A stretch of DNA of 64,000 bases from Arthrobacter sp. EM1 (GTDB lineage: Bacteria > Actinomycetota > Actinomycetes > Actinomycetales > Micrococcaceae), in assembly GCF_029964055.1 (NCBI RefSeq), contig NZ_CP124836.1:806001-870000 (forward strand). Direction: 5' to 3'. Position 1 is the first letter of the stretch. The number at the start of each line of letters is the position of its first letter. The notes under the pieces were generated by a model. The model saw only the letters and a list, made by a program, of their open reading frames with translations. It was not told the origin of the DNA and did not search any database. The position numbers were made by a program, and so were the translations under genes. Shown in pieces: positions 19,518-28,371 of the stretch.

Positions 19518-21145
19518 GCTCCAAACGGCCGGTAGCCCCGCCGCCGGTGATTCCGGGCTTCAATTACATCAGCCTGCTCGGCTCCGGCGGATTCTCCGAC
19601 GTCTATCTCTACGGGCAGGAGCGGCCGCGCCGCAATGTCGCCGTCAAGGTACTGCTTTCGGACCTGAAGACCGAGGGTGCCCGCCGCCGCTTCGAATCCG
19701 AAGCAAACTTGATGGCGCAGTTGTCCTCGCACCCTTACATCGTGACGATCTTCGAAGCCGAAATCACCGACGCCGGGCATTCCTACCTCGCGATGGAGTA
19801 CTGCTCGCGGCCCAGCCTGGACGTCCGCTACCGTCGGCAGCCCTTCAGCGTGGACGAGGTGCTCGCAGTCGGCATCCAGGTGGCGTCCGCCGTCGAGACC
19901 GCCCACCGGGCCGGGATAGCGCACCGCGACATCAAGCCGGCGAACATCCTCGTCACCGACTACAACCGGCCGGCCCTGACTGACTTCGGGATCTCCGGAA
20001 CCCTCGCCGGCGACTCGGACGAGGACGCCGGCATGTCCATCCCGTGGTCGCCGCCCGAGCAGTTCACCGGCCACCATGTCGACGGGGTCCTGGTGGACGT
20101 CTGGGCGCTCGGCGCCACGCTGTACACCCTGCTGGCCGGCCGGTCCCCGTTTGTGCTGCCGGGGGCGGACAACTCCCAGCGGGAGCTGATCTCACGGATC
20201 ACCAACTTGCCGGTGCCCAAGCTGGGCCGCGCCGATGTCCCGGAATCCCTGGAACTGGCGCTCGCGACGGCGATGGCCAAGGCCGCACCATCCCGATACT
20301 CCTCGGCGCACGCTTTCGCACTGGCCCTGCAGCGGATCCAGGCCGAGCTGAACCTCTCCGTGACACCGTTCGAGGTCCTGGAGGAACCGCGCGCGGAGGA
20401 AAACCATCCGGACGACGGCTTCGAAGAAACCAGGGTCCGCAGCGTCGCCGCGATCGACCCGGACGCCACCGGCAACACACCGACCTTCCCGGCCCGGTTC
20501 GGCGGCGCTGACACCAGTTCCACAGTGGACAACGCAACAACGTTCAACAACGCAACCATCCACCGCCCGCCGGCGCTGCCGGCCTTCGAGGCCCCCGTAA
20601 CCGGAGCCGCCGAAGGAGCTGCGGCCCCCGAAGATGACCTTGCGGCCACGGTCAACCGCTCCAGCACGGCCCCCGCGGCCAGCCCAAACGACGGCGCGGA
20701 GGCCCACCCGGCCGGCCACGGCCGACGCACGCTGCTGCTCTCGATTGTCGGCGGCACCGTCCTGGTGGCCGCCGCCGTGCTCGGAATAGTTGCGTCAACC
20801 ACCGGGTCCGAGCCGGCTCCGAAAGCCACCGACCAGGTCAGCAAACCGCCCGCCGACGCCCTGGACAACGGCACAGTGCCCGACGTCACCGCGCTGGCCG
20901 GGGTGGCCGGGGCGGCCGGGAAGGTCAGCTTCACTTGGACCAACCCGCAGCCGAAACCCGGCGACAGCTACAAGTGGCGGGTCCACACTCTCAAGGGTGA
21001 CGGGGACTACCAGTCGTCCGCCGGGCCGGCCGCTGAAATTGCCGCGAATCCGGCCGAACCCAGCTGCATTCAGGTGATGATCGTCCGCACCGACGGGGCG
21101 TCTTCGCCGCTGGGTCCGGATTCGATCGCCTGCGTCAGCAAATAG
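19514..21145 (+). CDS. Transmembrane Ser/Thr protein kinase with FN3-like sensor domain
   Basis: 543 residues, GTG start overlapping the previous stop. The Hanks-type kinase domain (about 15-275) has a glycine loop GSGGFSDV (23-30), Lys45 in VAVKV, HRDIKPAN with catalytic Asp139, and DFG at 157-159, so it should be active. A 130-residue juxtamembrane linker leads to one membrane helix (406-428, LLLSIVGGTVLVAAAVLGIV) and a short extracellular domain of about 110 residues with an FN3-like pattern (KVSFTWTNPQPKPGDSYKWRVH) and two cysteines. PASTA repeats, found in many actinobacterial kinases, are absent. It corresponds to pkb2 of the PFNA cluster. Substrates are likely cluster proteins recognised by the three FHA readers. 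Confidence 0.95.
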   Translation: MSSKRPVAPPPVIPGFNYISLLGSGGFSDVYLYGQERPRRNVAVKVLLSDLKTEGARRRFESEANLMAQLSSHPYIVTIFEAEITDAGHSYLAMEYCSRPSLDVRYRRQPFSVDEVLAVGIQVASAVETAHRAGIAHRDIKPANILVTDYNRPALTDFGISGTLAGDSDEDAGMSIPWSPPEQFTGHHVDGVLVDVWALGATLYTLLAGRSPFVLPGADNSQRELISRITNLPVPKLGRADVPESLELALATAMAKAAPSRYSSAHAFALALQRIQAELNLSVTPFEVLEEPRAEENHPDDGFEETRVRSVAAIDPDATGNTPTFPARFGGADTSSTVDNATTFNNATIHRPPALPAFEAPVTGAAEGAAAPEDDLAATVNRSSTAPAASPNDGAEAHPAGHGRRTLLLSIVGGTVLVAAAVLGIVASTTGSEPAPKATDQVSKPPADALDNGTVPDVTALAGVAGAAGKVSFTWTNPQPKPGDSYKWRVHTLKGDGDYQSSAGPAAEIAANPAEPSCIQVMIVRTDGASSPLGPDSIACVSK

Positions 21146-21174
21146 CAGCAACAATGTCCAGAAAGGCATGGCAT

Positions 21175-21906
21175 ATGGGGGATCTGGCGATAGATTTCTG
21201 CGGCGAGTGGCATGAGCCCGCGGACGATGACATCTTCAGCATCGGCCGCGAAGGCGACCTTGAGGTGGATGACAATCCGTACCTGCACCGGCAGTTCCTG
21301 CAGATCGCCCGCTACGACGGCATCTGGTGGCTGAACAATGTCGGCAGCAGGCTCTCGGCCACCATCGCTGACGCCTCCGGCGGGATGCAGGCCTGGCTCT
21401 CGCCGGGCGCACGGATTCCACTGGTCTTTAGCCTGACCAACGTCATCTTCACCGCAGGCCCCACCACCTACGAGTTTGCCGTCCACCTGCGGACTCCTGC
21501 GTTTCGGCAGGAATCCCGCGACGCGGACAGCAGCGGAGACACCACTATCGGCCCGGTGCTTTTTACCGACTCGCAGAAGGCCCTGATCGTGGCCCTCGCC
21601 GAACCCATGCTGCGCCGCGACGGGACCGGCTTCAGCGCCATCCCGTCCTCGGCAGAGGCCGCCAGGTCGCTGGGCTGGGCCCTGACCCGGTTCAACAGAA
21701 AGCTGGACAATGTGTGCGACAAGCTCGACAAAGCGGGGGTCGCCGGCCTGCGTGGAGGCGGCGGAAAACTTGCGAGCAACCGCCGCGCACGGCTCGTTGA
21801 ACATGCCATCACCTCACACCTGGTGACGGCGGCGGACCTGCACCTGCTGGGCGGGCCCGGCCTGGGCCAGCCCGCTCATGACCTGAACGGAGTTGAGGAA
21901 GCGTGA
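21175..21906 (+). CDS. FHA-like protein with C-terminal helix-turn-helix-like region
   Basis: The start at 21175 (MGDLAIDFCGE) is preferred because AGAAAGG lies eight bases upstream; an in-frame ATG at 21154 is possible. About 243 residues. The first about 110 are beta-rich with an FHA-like pattern (FSIGREGDLEVDDNPYLHRQ, then WWLNNVG), although the usual SxxH is replaced by LHRQ. From about residue 130 the protein is helical (FTDSQKALIVALAEPMLRR, AARSLGWALTRFNRKLDNVC), resembling the winged-helix segment of FHA-HTH proteins. The function is unknown; it might link the phospho-signal to transcription or dock on the adjacent motor. Its last four bases overlap the FtsK/EssC-type gene. Confidence 0.75.
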   Translation: MGDLAIDFCGEWHEPADDDIFSIGREGDLEVDDNPYLHRQFLQIARYDGIWWLNNVGSRLSATIADASGGMQAWLSPGARIPLVFSLTNVIFTAGPTTYEFAVHLRTPAFRQESRDADSSGDTTIGPVLFTDSQKALIVALAEPMLRRDGTGFSAIPSSAEAARSLGWALTRFNRKLDNVCDKLDKAGVAGLRGGGGKLASNRRARLVEHAITSHLVTAADLHLLGGPGLGQPAHDLNGVEEA

Positions 21907-24900
21907 GAATCCGACTGACGCTGCGCCGCGACCCGGCCGAAGCGAAAGACCTTGCCGTCACCGTTGACGGGCTAGCCACCGTGGCTGACATCGCCACCCA
22001 GCTTTGGGCGGCCGACCCCTCCCGGCGGGGCACTGCGCCGCCGCCAAACCTGTCCTTGAGCATCGAGGAAGCCTTCGCCGCCGGCGGCATGAAGGGCAGC
22101 GTCCTGGACCGCGGGGACAACCTGCTCGAATCCGGGCTGCGGCCGGGCTCCATTGTCTCGCTCGCCCGGCTCAGCGAGCAGTTCGGGACGCCCGGGGCGA
22201 GCCGCGGTCCGGCGGCGGCAACGCTGCGTGTGCTCTCCGGACCCGACGTCGGACGCGAATTCTCGCTGCCCTCGGGCACCAGCTACCTCGGCCGCGGCCG
22301 CGACGCCGACGTCCGGCTCACGGACCCCCTGACTTCCAAGCGGCACGCCCGCATCACTGTCGGCGAGACAGTCGAGATCGTGGACACAAATTCGGCCAAC
22401 GGGCTGTTGATGGACGGGCTGCCGGTCACCCGCGCGACGCTTAACTCCTCGGACACGGTGGCCCTGGGCGACACAACCGTCTCCGTGGTCTCCCTTGGCA
22501 CCGGGCACAGCTCCGCGCCAAGCTCCCCGTTGATCGACTTCAACCGCTCCCCGCGGGTGGTGCCGCGCTTCGAACTGCAAAAACGGATGCTCCCGGCCGG
22601 ACCCAAGCGCCAGGAGCACCACGCCTTCCCGTACATCATGCTGCTGGCGCCGCTGATGATGGGCGGAATCCTGTTTGCCGTCACCCAAAATGTGCTCTCG
22701 GTGGTGTTTATGCTGATGATGCCGTTGTTCATCGTGGGCCATTACGTAGACCAGAAGCTGCAGGCCAAACGGGAACGGAAGGAACAGCTAAAGCAGTTCC
22801 GCGAGTCGATGGCGGCGTTCCGGGCCGAAACTACGCGGCTGCAGAACGTGGAACGCTCCGTCCGGCTGCAGGAAACACCCTCGGTCAGTGACACCGTGGA
22901 CTCGATCTACAAGCTCGGCCCGCTGCTCTGGACCCACCGGCCCGAGCACACCGGATTCCTGGGACTTCGCTTCGGCCTGGGCACCGCGCCCTCAAGGATC
23001 CAGTTCGAAGAGCCCAACAGCAGCGATACCGAAGCCGAGTACATGGCCGAAATCCAGCAGTGCCTGGCACAGTTCCGGGACATCGAAGGTGTGCCGATCG
23101 TCTCGCAGTTGCGCTCCGCCGGCTCCTTCGGCCTCGCCGGTCCCCGCGGCCTGGTCGACGATGTTGCCCGCGGGATGGTCTTGCAGCTCGCGGGCCTGCA
23201 TTCGCCAGCGGAAGTGGTGCTGGCCGCCATCACCTCGGCGCAATCCAAGGAACGCTGGGAGTGGCTGCAGTGGCTCCCGCACGTCGGCTCCGGCCACAGC
23301 CCGCTCAGCGGCGACCATCTTGCCGCCGGCCCGGGGGGCGGCTCGGCCCTGCTGTCAAGGCTGGAAGACCTGATCGACCAGCGCGAGGCAGCATCCCAGA
23401 CGCCCCGCCCCGTCCTGCGGCCCGGCGTCGACCCGCTCAGCACCGACCTTGCCGGGCCGCTGCTGCCCACCGTGCTGGTGGTCGTCGAGGACGACGCCCC
23501 GGTGGACCGCGGCAGGCTCACCCGGATGCTCGAACGCGGCCCCGACTCGGGGGTACACGTGATGTGGGTGGCTTCGTCGGTGCAGCAACTGCCGGCCGCG
23601 TGCCGGGACTTTATGGCCATCGACGGCGAGCACGGAACCACCACCGGCCAGGTCCGGCTCGGCCGGCACACCTTCCCGGTGAGCTGCGAAAGCCTCGATG
23701 CCGGCCTGGCAGCCCAACTGGCGCGGATGCTCACCCCCGTTGTGGACGTCGGCAAGCCGCTCGAGGACGAATCCGACCTGCCCCGGGCAGTTTCCTACGC
23801 CACCTTGATCGGCAAGGATTTCCTGGACAAGCCGGCCGTCGTGGCCGAACGCTGGACCGAGAACAACTCCGTCCGGGCCTCCGCGGTGCCCAACCGCAAG
23901 GACAACGGCACGCTCCGGGCACTGGTCGGCTCCAAAGGCATCGAACCGCTCTACCTCGACCTCAAAAACGAGGGACCGCACGCACTTGTTGGCGGCACCA
24001 CCGGCGCCGGAAAATCCGAGTTCCTGCAGTCCTGGGTGATGGGAATGGCCGCAGCGTACAGCCCGGACCGGGTAAGTTTCCTTTTCGTTGACTACAAGGG
24101 CGGCGCCGCGTTCGCGGACTGCCTGCAGCTGCCGCACACCGTGGGCTTGGTCACCGACCTGTCCCAGCACCTTGTCCGCCGTGCCTTGACCTCCCTGCGG
24201 GCCGAACTGCACTACCGCGAACGGCTGTTGAACCGGAAAAAGGCCAAGGACCTGCTGGAGCTCCAGCGCGAAGCGGACCCGGACGCGCCGCCGTACCTGA
24301 TCATCATTGTGGACGAGTTCGCGGCGTTGGCCACCGAAGTCCCGGAGTTTGTCGACGGCGTGGTGGACGTCGCCGCCCGCGGCCGCTCCCTGGGCCTGCA
24401 CCTGATCCTGGCCACCCAGCGCCCGGCCGGGGTGATCAAGGAAAGCCTGCGCGCCAACACCAACCTGCGGGTGGCGCTGCGGATGGCCGATGAGGATGAC
24501 GCGATCGACATCCTCGGCGTGCCGACGGCTGCGTACTTCGACCCCTCCATTCCCGGACGCGGCGCCGCCAAGACCGGTCCCGGCCGGATCCAGGGCTTCC
24601 AGACCGGTTACGCCGGCGGCTGGACCACCGAGAAGCCGCAGCGGCCGCAGATCGAGATCGTCGAGATGGCCTTCGGCTCAGGTCCGGCCTGGGCCGCGCC
24701 GGTACCCGAGAACCCGGTGCAGGAAGAAGCGGCGGGTCTGAACGACATCGCCAGGATGACGGCGAACATCATCAAAGCCGCCGACGTACTCTCCATCGAG
24801 CCTCCCCGCAAACCCTGGCTCGACGAACTCGCCACGACCTATGACTTCTCCCGGCTGCCCAACCCCCGCACTGACGAACGGCTGCTCTTGGGCGTCGCGG

Positions 24901-26348
24901 ACGACCCGGCGCACCAGGACCAGCCCACGGTGTTCTACGAGCCGGACCGGGACGGCAACATGGCCATCTACGGCACCGGCGGATCCGGCAAGTCCGCTGC
25001 CCTGCGCGGCATCGCGATCGCCGCCGCTGTCACCCCGCGCGGCGGCCCGGTAAACATCTATGGCATCGATTGCGGCTCCTCGGGGCTGAAGATGCTCGAC
25101 GGACTGCCGCACGTCGGCGAAATCATCAACGGCGACGACGTCGAGCGGGTCGGCCGGCTGCTGCGCTGGCTCCGGGACCTGGCCGACGACCGGGCGGCCC
25201 GCTACTCGGAGGTCCGGGCGTCGACCATCGTGGAGTACCGGACCCTGGCGGAGCAGCCGGCGGAAAAGCGGATCTTTGTGCTGGTGGACGGTATGTCCGC
25301 CTTCCGGGAAGCCTACGAATACAGCAAGCTCTCCGCGTTATGGGACATCTTCCTGCAGCTCGCCACCGACGGCCGTCCGCTCGGCATCCACCTTGTCATC
25401 AGCGGGGACCGGCCCAACTCGGTGCCGGCGTCGCTGCTGGCCTCGATCCAGCGCCGGCTGGTGCTGCGGCTGTCCTCCGAGGACGACTACCTCTCGATGG
25501 ATGTGCCCAAGGACGTCCTGGGCCAGGCCTCGCCTCCGGGGCGCGGCCTGCTGGGCAACCTCGAAGTGCAGCTCGCCGTGCTTGGCGGCAACTCCAACCT
25601 GGCCGTGCAGGCCCGCGAGGTCAACAAACTCAGCCAGGCCATGCTGCGCCAAGGCGTCGAACCGGCCCCGCAGATTGAACGCCTGCCGGACCACATCGAC
25701 CTCGACATCCTGCCCGCCGGCAGCCCTGACCTGCCGGTCATCGGCGTCGACGACGAAACGCTCCAGCCCGCCGAGATCCTGGCCAAGGGCCCGCTGCTCC
25801 TCGCCGGCCCTCCCGGTGCCGGCCGCACCGTGGCACTGGTGACCCTTGCCTACGCGCTGCGCCGGTCAAACCCCGGCGTCGAACTTTTCTACATCGGTTC
25901 CCGCCGCTCGGCGGCAGCGTCCCTGAAGCTCTGGGACCGTTCCGTGGTGGGCGCCGACGACGTCGAGGAGGCACTTGACGAACTGGTGGACTACTCCACC
26001 GGCACCCCGGGCAAGCTCGCAATCTTCATCGAGGGGCTGACCGACTTCACCGACACAGGGGCGGAATCCGGGATCGAACGGCTCGTCACGGCCTCGATCA
26101 AGGCCGAACAGTGGGTGGTGGGCGAGTCCGAAACCTCCACCTGGTCCTCGGCCTGGTCCCTCGCGCAACCGTTCAAGTCCGGCCGCCGGGGCCTGCTGCT
26201 GAACCCGGGCGACATCGACGGCGACAGCCTGCTCAGCACCTCGCTGGGCCGGATCAGCACCGACTTCGTCCCCGGCCGCGGCTACATCGTGGGCCGCGGC
26301 AAGGTCCGCAAACTCCAGCTCGCGCTGCCGCCGGAGAACCGGAACTAG
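21903..26348 (+). CDS. FHA-FtsK/SpoIIIE ATPase, EssC/EccC-like secretion motor
   Basis: 1481 residues, GTG start overlapping the upstream stop, with GAGGAA before it. Layout: an N-terminal small beta domain (1-85, possibly ubiquitin- or FHA-like), an FHA domain (about 105-200: YLGRGRDADVRL, SKRHARI, NSANGLL), two membrane helices (about 242-285), an EssC-type linker, then three ATPase domains. Domain 1 is canonical (GGTTGAGKS 697-705; IIIVDEFAAL with D804 E805). Domain 2 has Walker A GTGGSGKS (1024-1031), but its Walker B reads VLVDGMS, without Glu. Domain 3 has GPPGAGRT with Arg1308 in place of Lys. This matches type VII secretion motors, where only the first ATPase is fully active. No WXG100 substrate or other core secretion gene is visible. 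It is the last gene of the cluster. Confidence 0.9.
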   Translation: MRIRLTLRRDPAEAKDLAVTVDGLATVADIATQLWAADPSRRGTAPPPNLSLSIEEAFAAGGMKGSVLDRGDNLLESGLRPGSIVSLARLSEQFGTPGASRGPAAATLRVLSGPDVGREFSLPSGTSYLGRGRDADVRLTDPLTSKRHARITVGETVEIVDTNSANGLLMDGLPVTRATLNSSDTVALGDTTVSVVSLGTGHSSAPSSPLIDFNRSPRVVPRFELQKRMLPAGPKRQEHHAFPYIMLLAPLMMGGILFAVTQNVLSVVFMLMMPLFIVGHYVDQKLQAKRERKEQLKQFRESMAAFRAETTRLQNVERSVRLQETPSVSDTVDSIYKLGPLLWTHRPEHTGFLGLRFGLGTAPSRIQFEEPNSSDTEAEYMAEIQQCLAQFRDIEGVPIVSQLRSAGSFGLAGPRGLVDDVARGMVLQLAGLHSPAEVVLAAITSAQSKERWEWLQWLPHVGSGHSPLSGDHLAAGPGGGSALLSRLEDLIDQREAASQTPRPVLRPGVDPLSTDLAGPLLPTVLVVVEDDAPVDRGRLTRMLERGPDSGVHVMWVASSVQQLPAACRDFMAIDGEHGTTTGQVRLGRHTFPVSCESLDAGLAAQLARMLTPVVDVGKPLEDESDLPRAVSYATLIGKDFLDKPAVVAERWTENNSVRASAVPNRKDNGTLRALVGSKGIEPLYLDLKNEGPHALVGGTTGAGKSEFLQSWVMGMAAAYSPDRVSFLFVDYKGGAAFADCLQLPHTVGLVTDLSQHLVRRALTSLRAELHYRERLLNRKKAKDLLELQREADPDAPPYLIIIVDEFAALATEVPEFVDGVVDVAARGRSLGLHLILATQRPAGVIKESLRANTNLRVALRMADEDDAIDILGVPTAAYFDPSIPGRGAAKTGPGRIQGFQTGYAGGWTTEKPQRPQIEIVEMAFGSGPAWAAPVPENPVQEEAAGLNDIARMTANIIKAADVLSIEPPRKPWLDELATTYDFSRLPNPRTDERLLLGVADDPAHQDQPTVFYEPDRDGNMAIYGTGGSGKSAALRGIAIAAAVTPRGGPVNIYGIDCGSSGLKMLDGLPHVGEIINGDDVERVGRLLRWLRDLADDRAARYSEVRASTIVEYRTLAEQPAEKRIFVLVDGMSAFREAYEYSKLSALWDIFLQLATDGRPLGIHLVISGDRPNSVPASLLASIQRRLVLRLSSEDDYLSMDVPKDVLGQASPPGRGLLGNLEVQLAVLGGNSNLAVQAREVNKLSQAMLRQGVEPAPQIERLPDHIDLDILPAGSPDLPVIGVDDETLQPAEILAKGPLLLAGPPGAGRTVALVTLAYALRRSNPGVELFYIGSRRSAAASLKLWDRSVVGADDVEEALDELVDYSTGTPGKLAIFIEGLTDFTDTGAESGIERLVTASIKAEQWVVGESETSTWSSAWSLAQPFKSGRRGLLLNPGDIDGDSLLSTSLGRISTDFVPGRGYIVGRGKVRKLQLALPPENRN

Positions 26349-26376
26349 GCCGCTGCCAACGGCGTGCCGGTCCTGC

Positions 26377-26405
26377 TTAAGGTTATCGATGATTGTCGAT
26401 ACGCT
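26377..26405 (+). promoter_or_regulatory. Putative promoter with ArsR-like operator upstream of the arsD-like/arsA genes
   Basis: TTAAGG (26377-26382) and TACGCT (26400-26405) are 17 bases apart. Between them lies a perfect dyad, TATCGA-N6-TCGATA (26384-26401), placed where a repressor would block RNA polymerase. Similar ATCGAT/ATCAAT half-sites occur before arsC. Binding by the local ArsR is inference. Confidence 0.5.
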
Positions 26406-26434
26406 AGGGGGAGTTACCGTCTAGGGAGAACCAC

Positions 26435-26575
26435 ATGCCTGCTATCCGAACCTGCGAATCCACCTCCTGCTGCGGCCCGGGTGCCTGCGGCCCGGTGCCG
26501 CATCTCCGGGGCCCGGGCGCCGGCATTGCGCGCCACAACCTGGCCAGCGAACCCACGGGGGAGTTGCCGGCGTGA
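26435..26575 (+). CDS. Miniature ArsD-like arsenic metallochaperone peptide (46 aa)
   Basis: ATG preceded by AGGGAGA. The peptide contains SCCGPGACGP near residues 11-20, matching the ArsD As(III)-binding motif CC-x4-C followed by Gly, and later ARHNLASEP, resembling the ArsD segment ERFNLAQQP. ArsD is normally about 110-120 residues; here the intervening helix and the whole C-terminal half are missing. ArsD passes As(III) to the ArsA ATPase, and this gene is directly coupled to arsA: its TGA overlaps the GTG start of arsA (GTGA). It may be a minimal working chaperone or a decayed remnant retained as a coupling leader. The call rests on motif and context. Confidence 0.6.
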   Translation: MPAIRTCESTSCCGPGACGPVPHLRGPGAGIARHNLASEPTGELPA

Positions 26576-28338
26576 AGTTTCTTGAGAACACGCCCCGTTT
26601 TTTGTTCTTTACCGGCAAGGGCGGCGTGGGCAAGACCTCCGTAGCATGCGCAACAGCGCTCACCCTGGCCAGGGCCGGCAAGGCAGTCATGCTGGTCAGC
26701 ACCGACCCCGCCTCCAATGTTGGCCAGGTCTTCGGCATAAGAATCGGGAACAGTGTCACTCCCATCCCGGCCGTGCCGGGACTCTCCGCCTTGGAAATTG
26801 ACCCGGAGCAGGCGGCCGAGGCCTACCGCGAGCGGATCATTGCCCCCGTCCGCGGCCTCCTTCCCGAGACCGAACTGGCCGGCATCGCCGAGAGCCTGTC
26901 CGGTTCCTGCACCACGGAGATTGCCTCCTTCGATGAGTTCACCAGCCTGCTCGCCGACGACACGGCCTACGGGGACTACGACCACATCATCTTCGATACC
27001 GCCCCGACGGGTCACACGATCCGGCTGCTGCAGCTGCCCGGCTCGTGGACCGATTTCCTCGAGGCCGGCAAAGGCGATCCGTCCTGCCTCGGACCCCTCT
27101 CAGGGCTGGAAAAGCACAAGCAGGTCTACGCCAAGGCGGTCCAGGCACTCACTGACCCGGCGAGGACCCGGCTTGTCCTGGTCAGCCGGGCGCAGACCTC
27201 GTCGCTGACCGAGATCGAGCGGACCTATCGGGAACTGAACCAGATCGGAATCGGGGGAGGTTACGTCGTTGTCAACGGCGTCCTGCCGCCTGCCGCCGGT
27301 GCGGAGCAGCTCGCACAGGCCCTGCGCGCCCGGGAAGCCGCGGCCCTCGCTGCCATTCCCGAGGCGGTCGCCGGCCTGCCACGCGATGTCCTGGATCTGA
27401 AGCCGGGGAACATGGTCGGCATTGCGGCGCTTGAATCCCTGTTCGCGCCCACTTCCGGCGCCGCGATCACTGGTGATGCCGCGCTGCTCCCCGAGATTGC
27501 GGACGCCCCGCTGGCTGCCCTGGTGGACGACGTCGAGCTCGACGGCCACGGCCTCGTGATGTGCATGGGCAAGGGCGGCGTCGGGAAGACCACCGTCGCT
27601 GCGGCCATTGCGGTTGCCCTGGCCAGGCGCGGGCATGCGGTCCACCTCACCACGACCGATCCGGCAGCGCACCTGACCGAAACCCTCCATGGCTCCATTC
27701 CGGGCCTGACGGTTTCGCGCATCGATCCGGAGGCAGCCATCCAGGAGTACCGCGAACACGTGATGGCGACCAAGGGCAGGAGCCTGGACGATGACGGACG
27801 CGCGGCCCTGGCCGAGGACCTGATGTCCCCGTGCACGGACGAAGTTGCGGTGTTCCGGCAGTTCTCCAGGGTGGTCCAGGAGTCCCGCCGGCACTTTGTG
27901 GTGATCGACACGGCACCGACCGGCCACACCCTGCTGCTGCTGGACGCCACCGGTTCGTACCACCGGGAGATCGCCCGCCAGGTTGGCGACACCATGGGAT
28001 TCGTAACACCGCTTATGCGGCTGCAGGACCCGGCCCAGACCAAGGTTGTCCTCGTTACGCTGGCCGAAACCACACCGGTCCTGGAAGCCGAAGAGCTGCA
28101 GAAAGACCTGGAAAGGGCGGGAATCCACCCGTGGGCCTGGGTCATCAACAACTCGATCGCCGCAGCACACCCGCAGACGCCGTTCCTGCGGGCCCGCGCC
28201 GCGAGCGAAATCGAACAGATCACGAAGGTGCACACCCTGACGGACCGGTTCGCCCTCATTCCGTTGCTGCCCGAAGAACCCATTGGTGAAGAGAAGTTGT
28301 CGGCCCTGACCGCCCTCAGCTCCCCACCCGCCGTGTAG
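26572..28338 (+). CDS. arsA: ArsA arsenite-stimulated ATPase, two-domain
   Basis: 588 residues, full length for bacterial ArsA. Both halves carry a P-loop (GKGGVGKTS 15-23; GKGGVGKTT 333-341) and the DTAPTGHT signature (142-149 and 446-453). The three metalloid-binding cysteines known from plasmid R773 ArsA are all present at equivalent places: Cys113 (GSCTTEIASFDEF), Cys172 (SCLGPLSGLEK) and Cys421 (SPCTDEVAVF). ArsA normally energises the ArsB or Acr3 efflux pump at the membrane, but neither is encoded here, so the pump must be elsewhere or ArsA acts otherwise. GTG start coupled to the arsD-like peptide gene. Convergent with the aquaporin gene 33 bases downstream. Confidence 0.95.
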   Translation: MKFLENTPRFLFFTGKGGVGKTSVACATALTLARAGKAVMLVSTDPASNVGQVFGIRIGNSVTPIPAVPGLSALEIDPEQAAEAYRERIIAPVRGLLPETELAGIAESLSGSCTTEIASFDEFTSLLADDTAYGDYDHIIFDTAPTGHTIRLLQLPGSWTDFLEAGKGDPSCLGPLSGLEKHKQVYAKAVQALTDPARTRLVLVSRAQTSSLTEIERTYRELNQIGIGGGYVVVNGVLPPAAGAEQLAQALRAREAAALAAIPEAVAGLPRDVLDLKPGNMVGIAALESLFAPTSGAAITGDAALLPEIADAPLAALVDDVELDGHGLVMCMGKGGVGKTTVAAAIAVALARRGHAVHLTTTDPAAHLTETLHGSIPGLTVSRIDPEAAIQEYREHVMATKGRSLDDDGRAALAEDLMSPCTDEVAVFRQFSRVVQESRRHFVVIDTAPTGHTLLLLDATGSYHREIARQVGDTMGFVTPLMRLQDPAQTKVVLVTLAETTPVLEAEELQKDLERAGIHPWAWVINNSIAAAHPQTPFLRARAASEIEQITKVHTLTDRFALIPLLPEEPIGEEKLSALTALSSPPAV

Positions 28339-28371
28339 CGGGGGCGATGCCCCGCCCGGAGCCGGCGAAGG

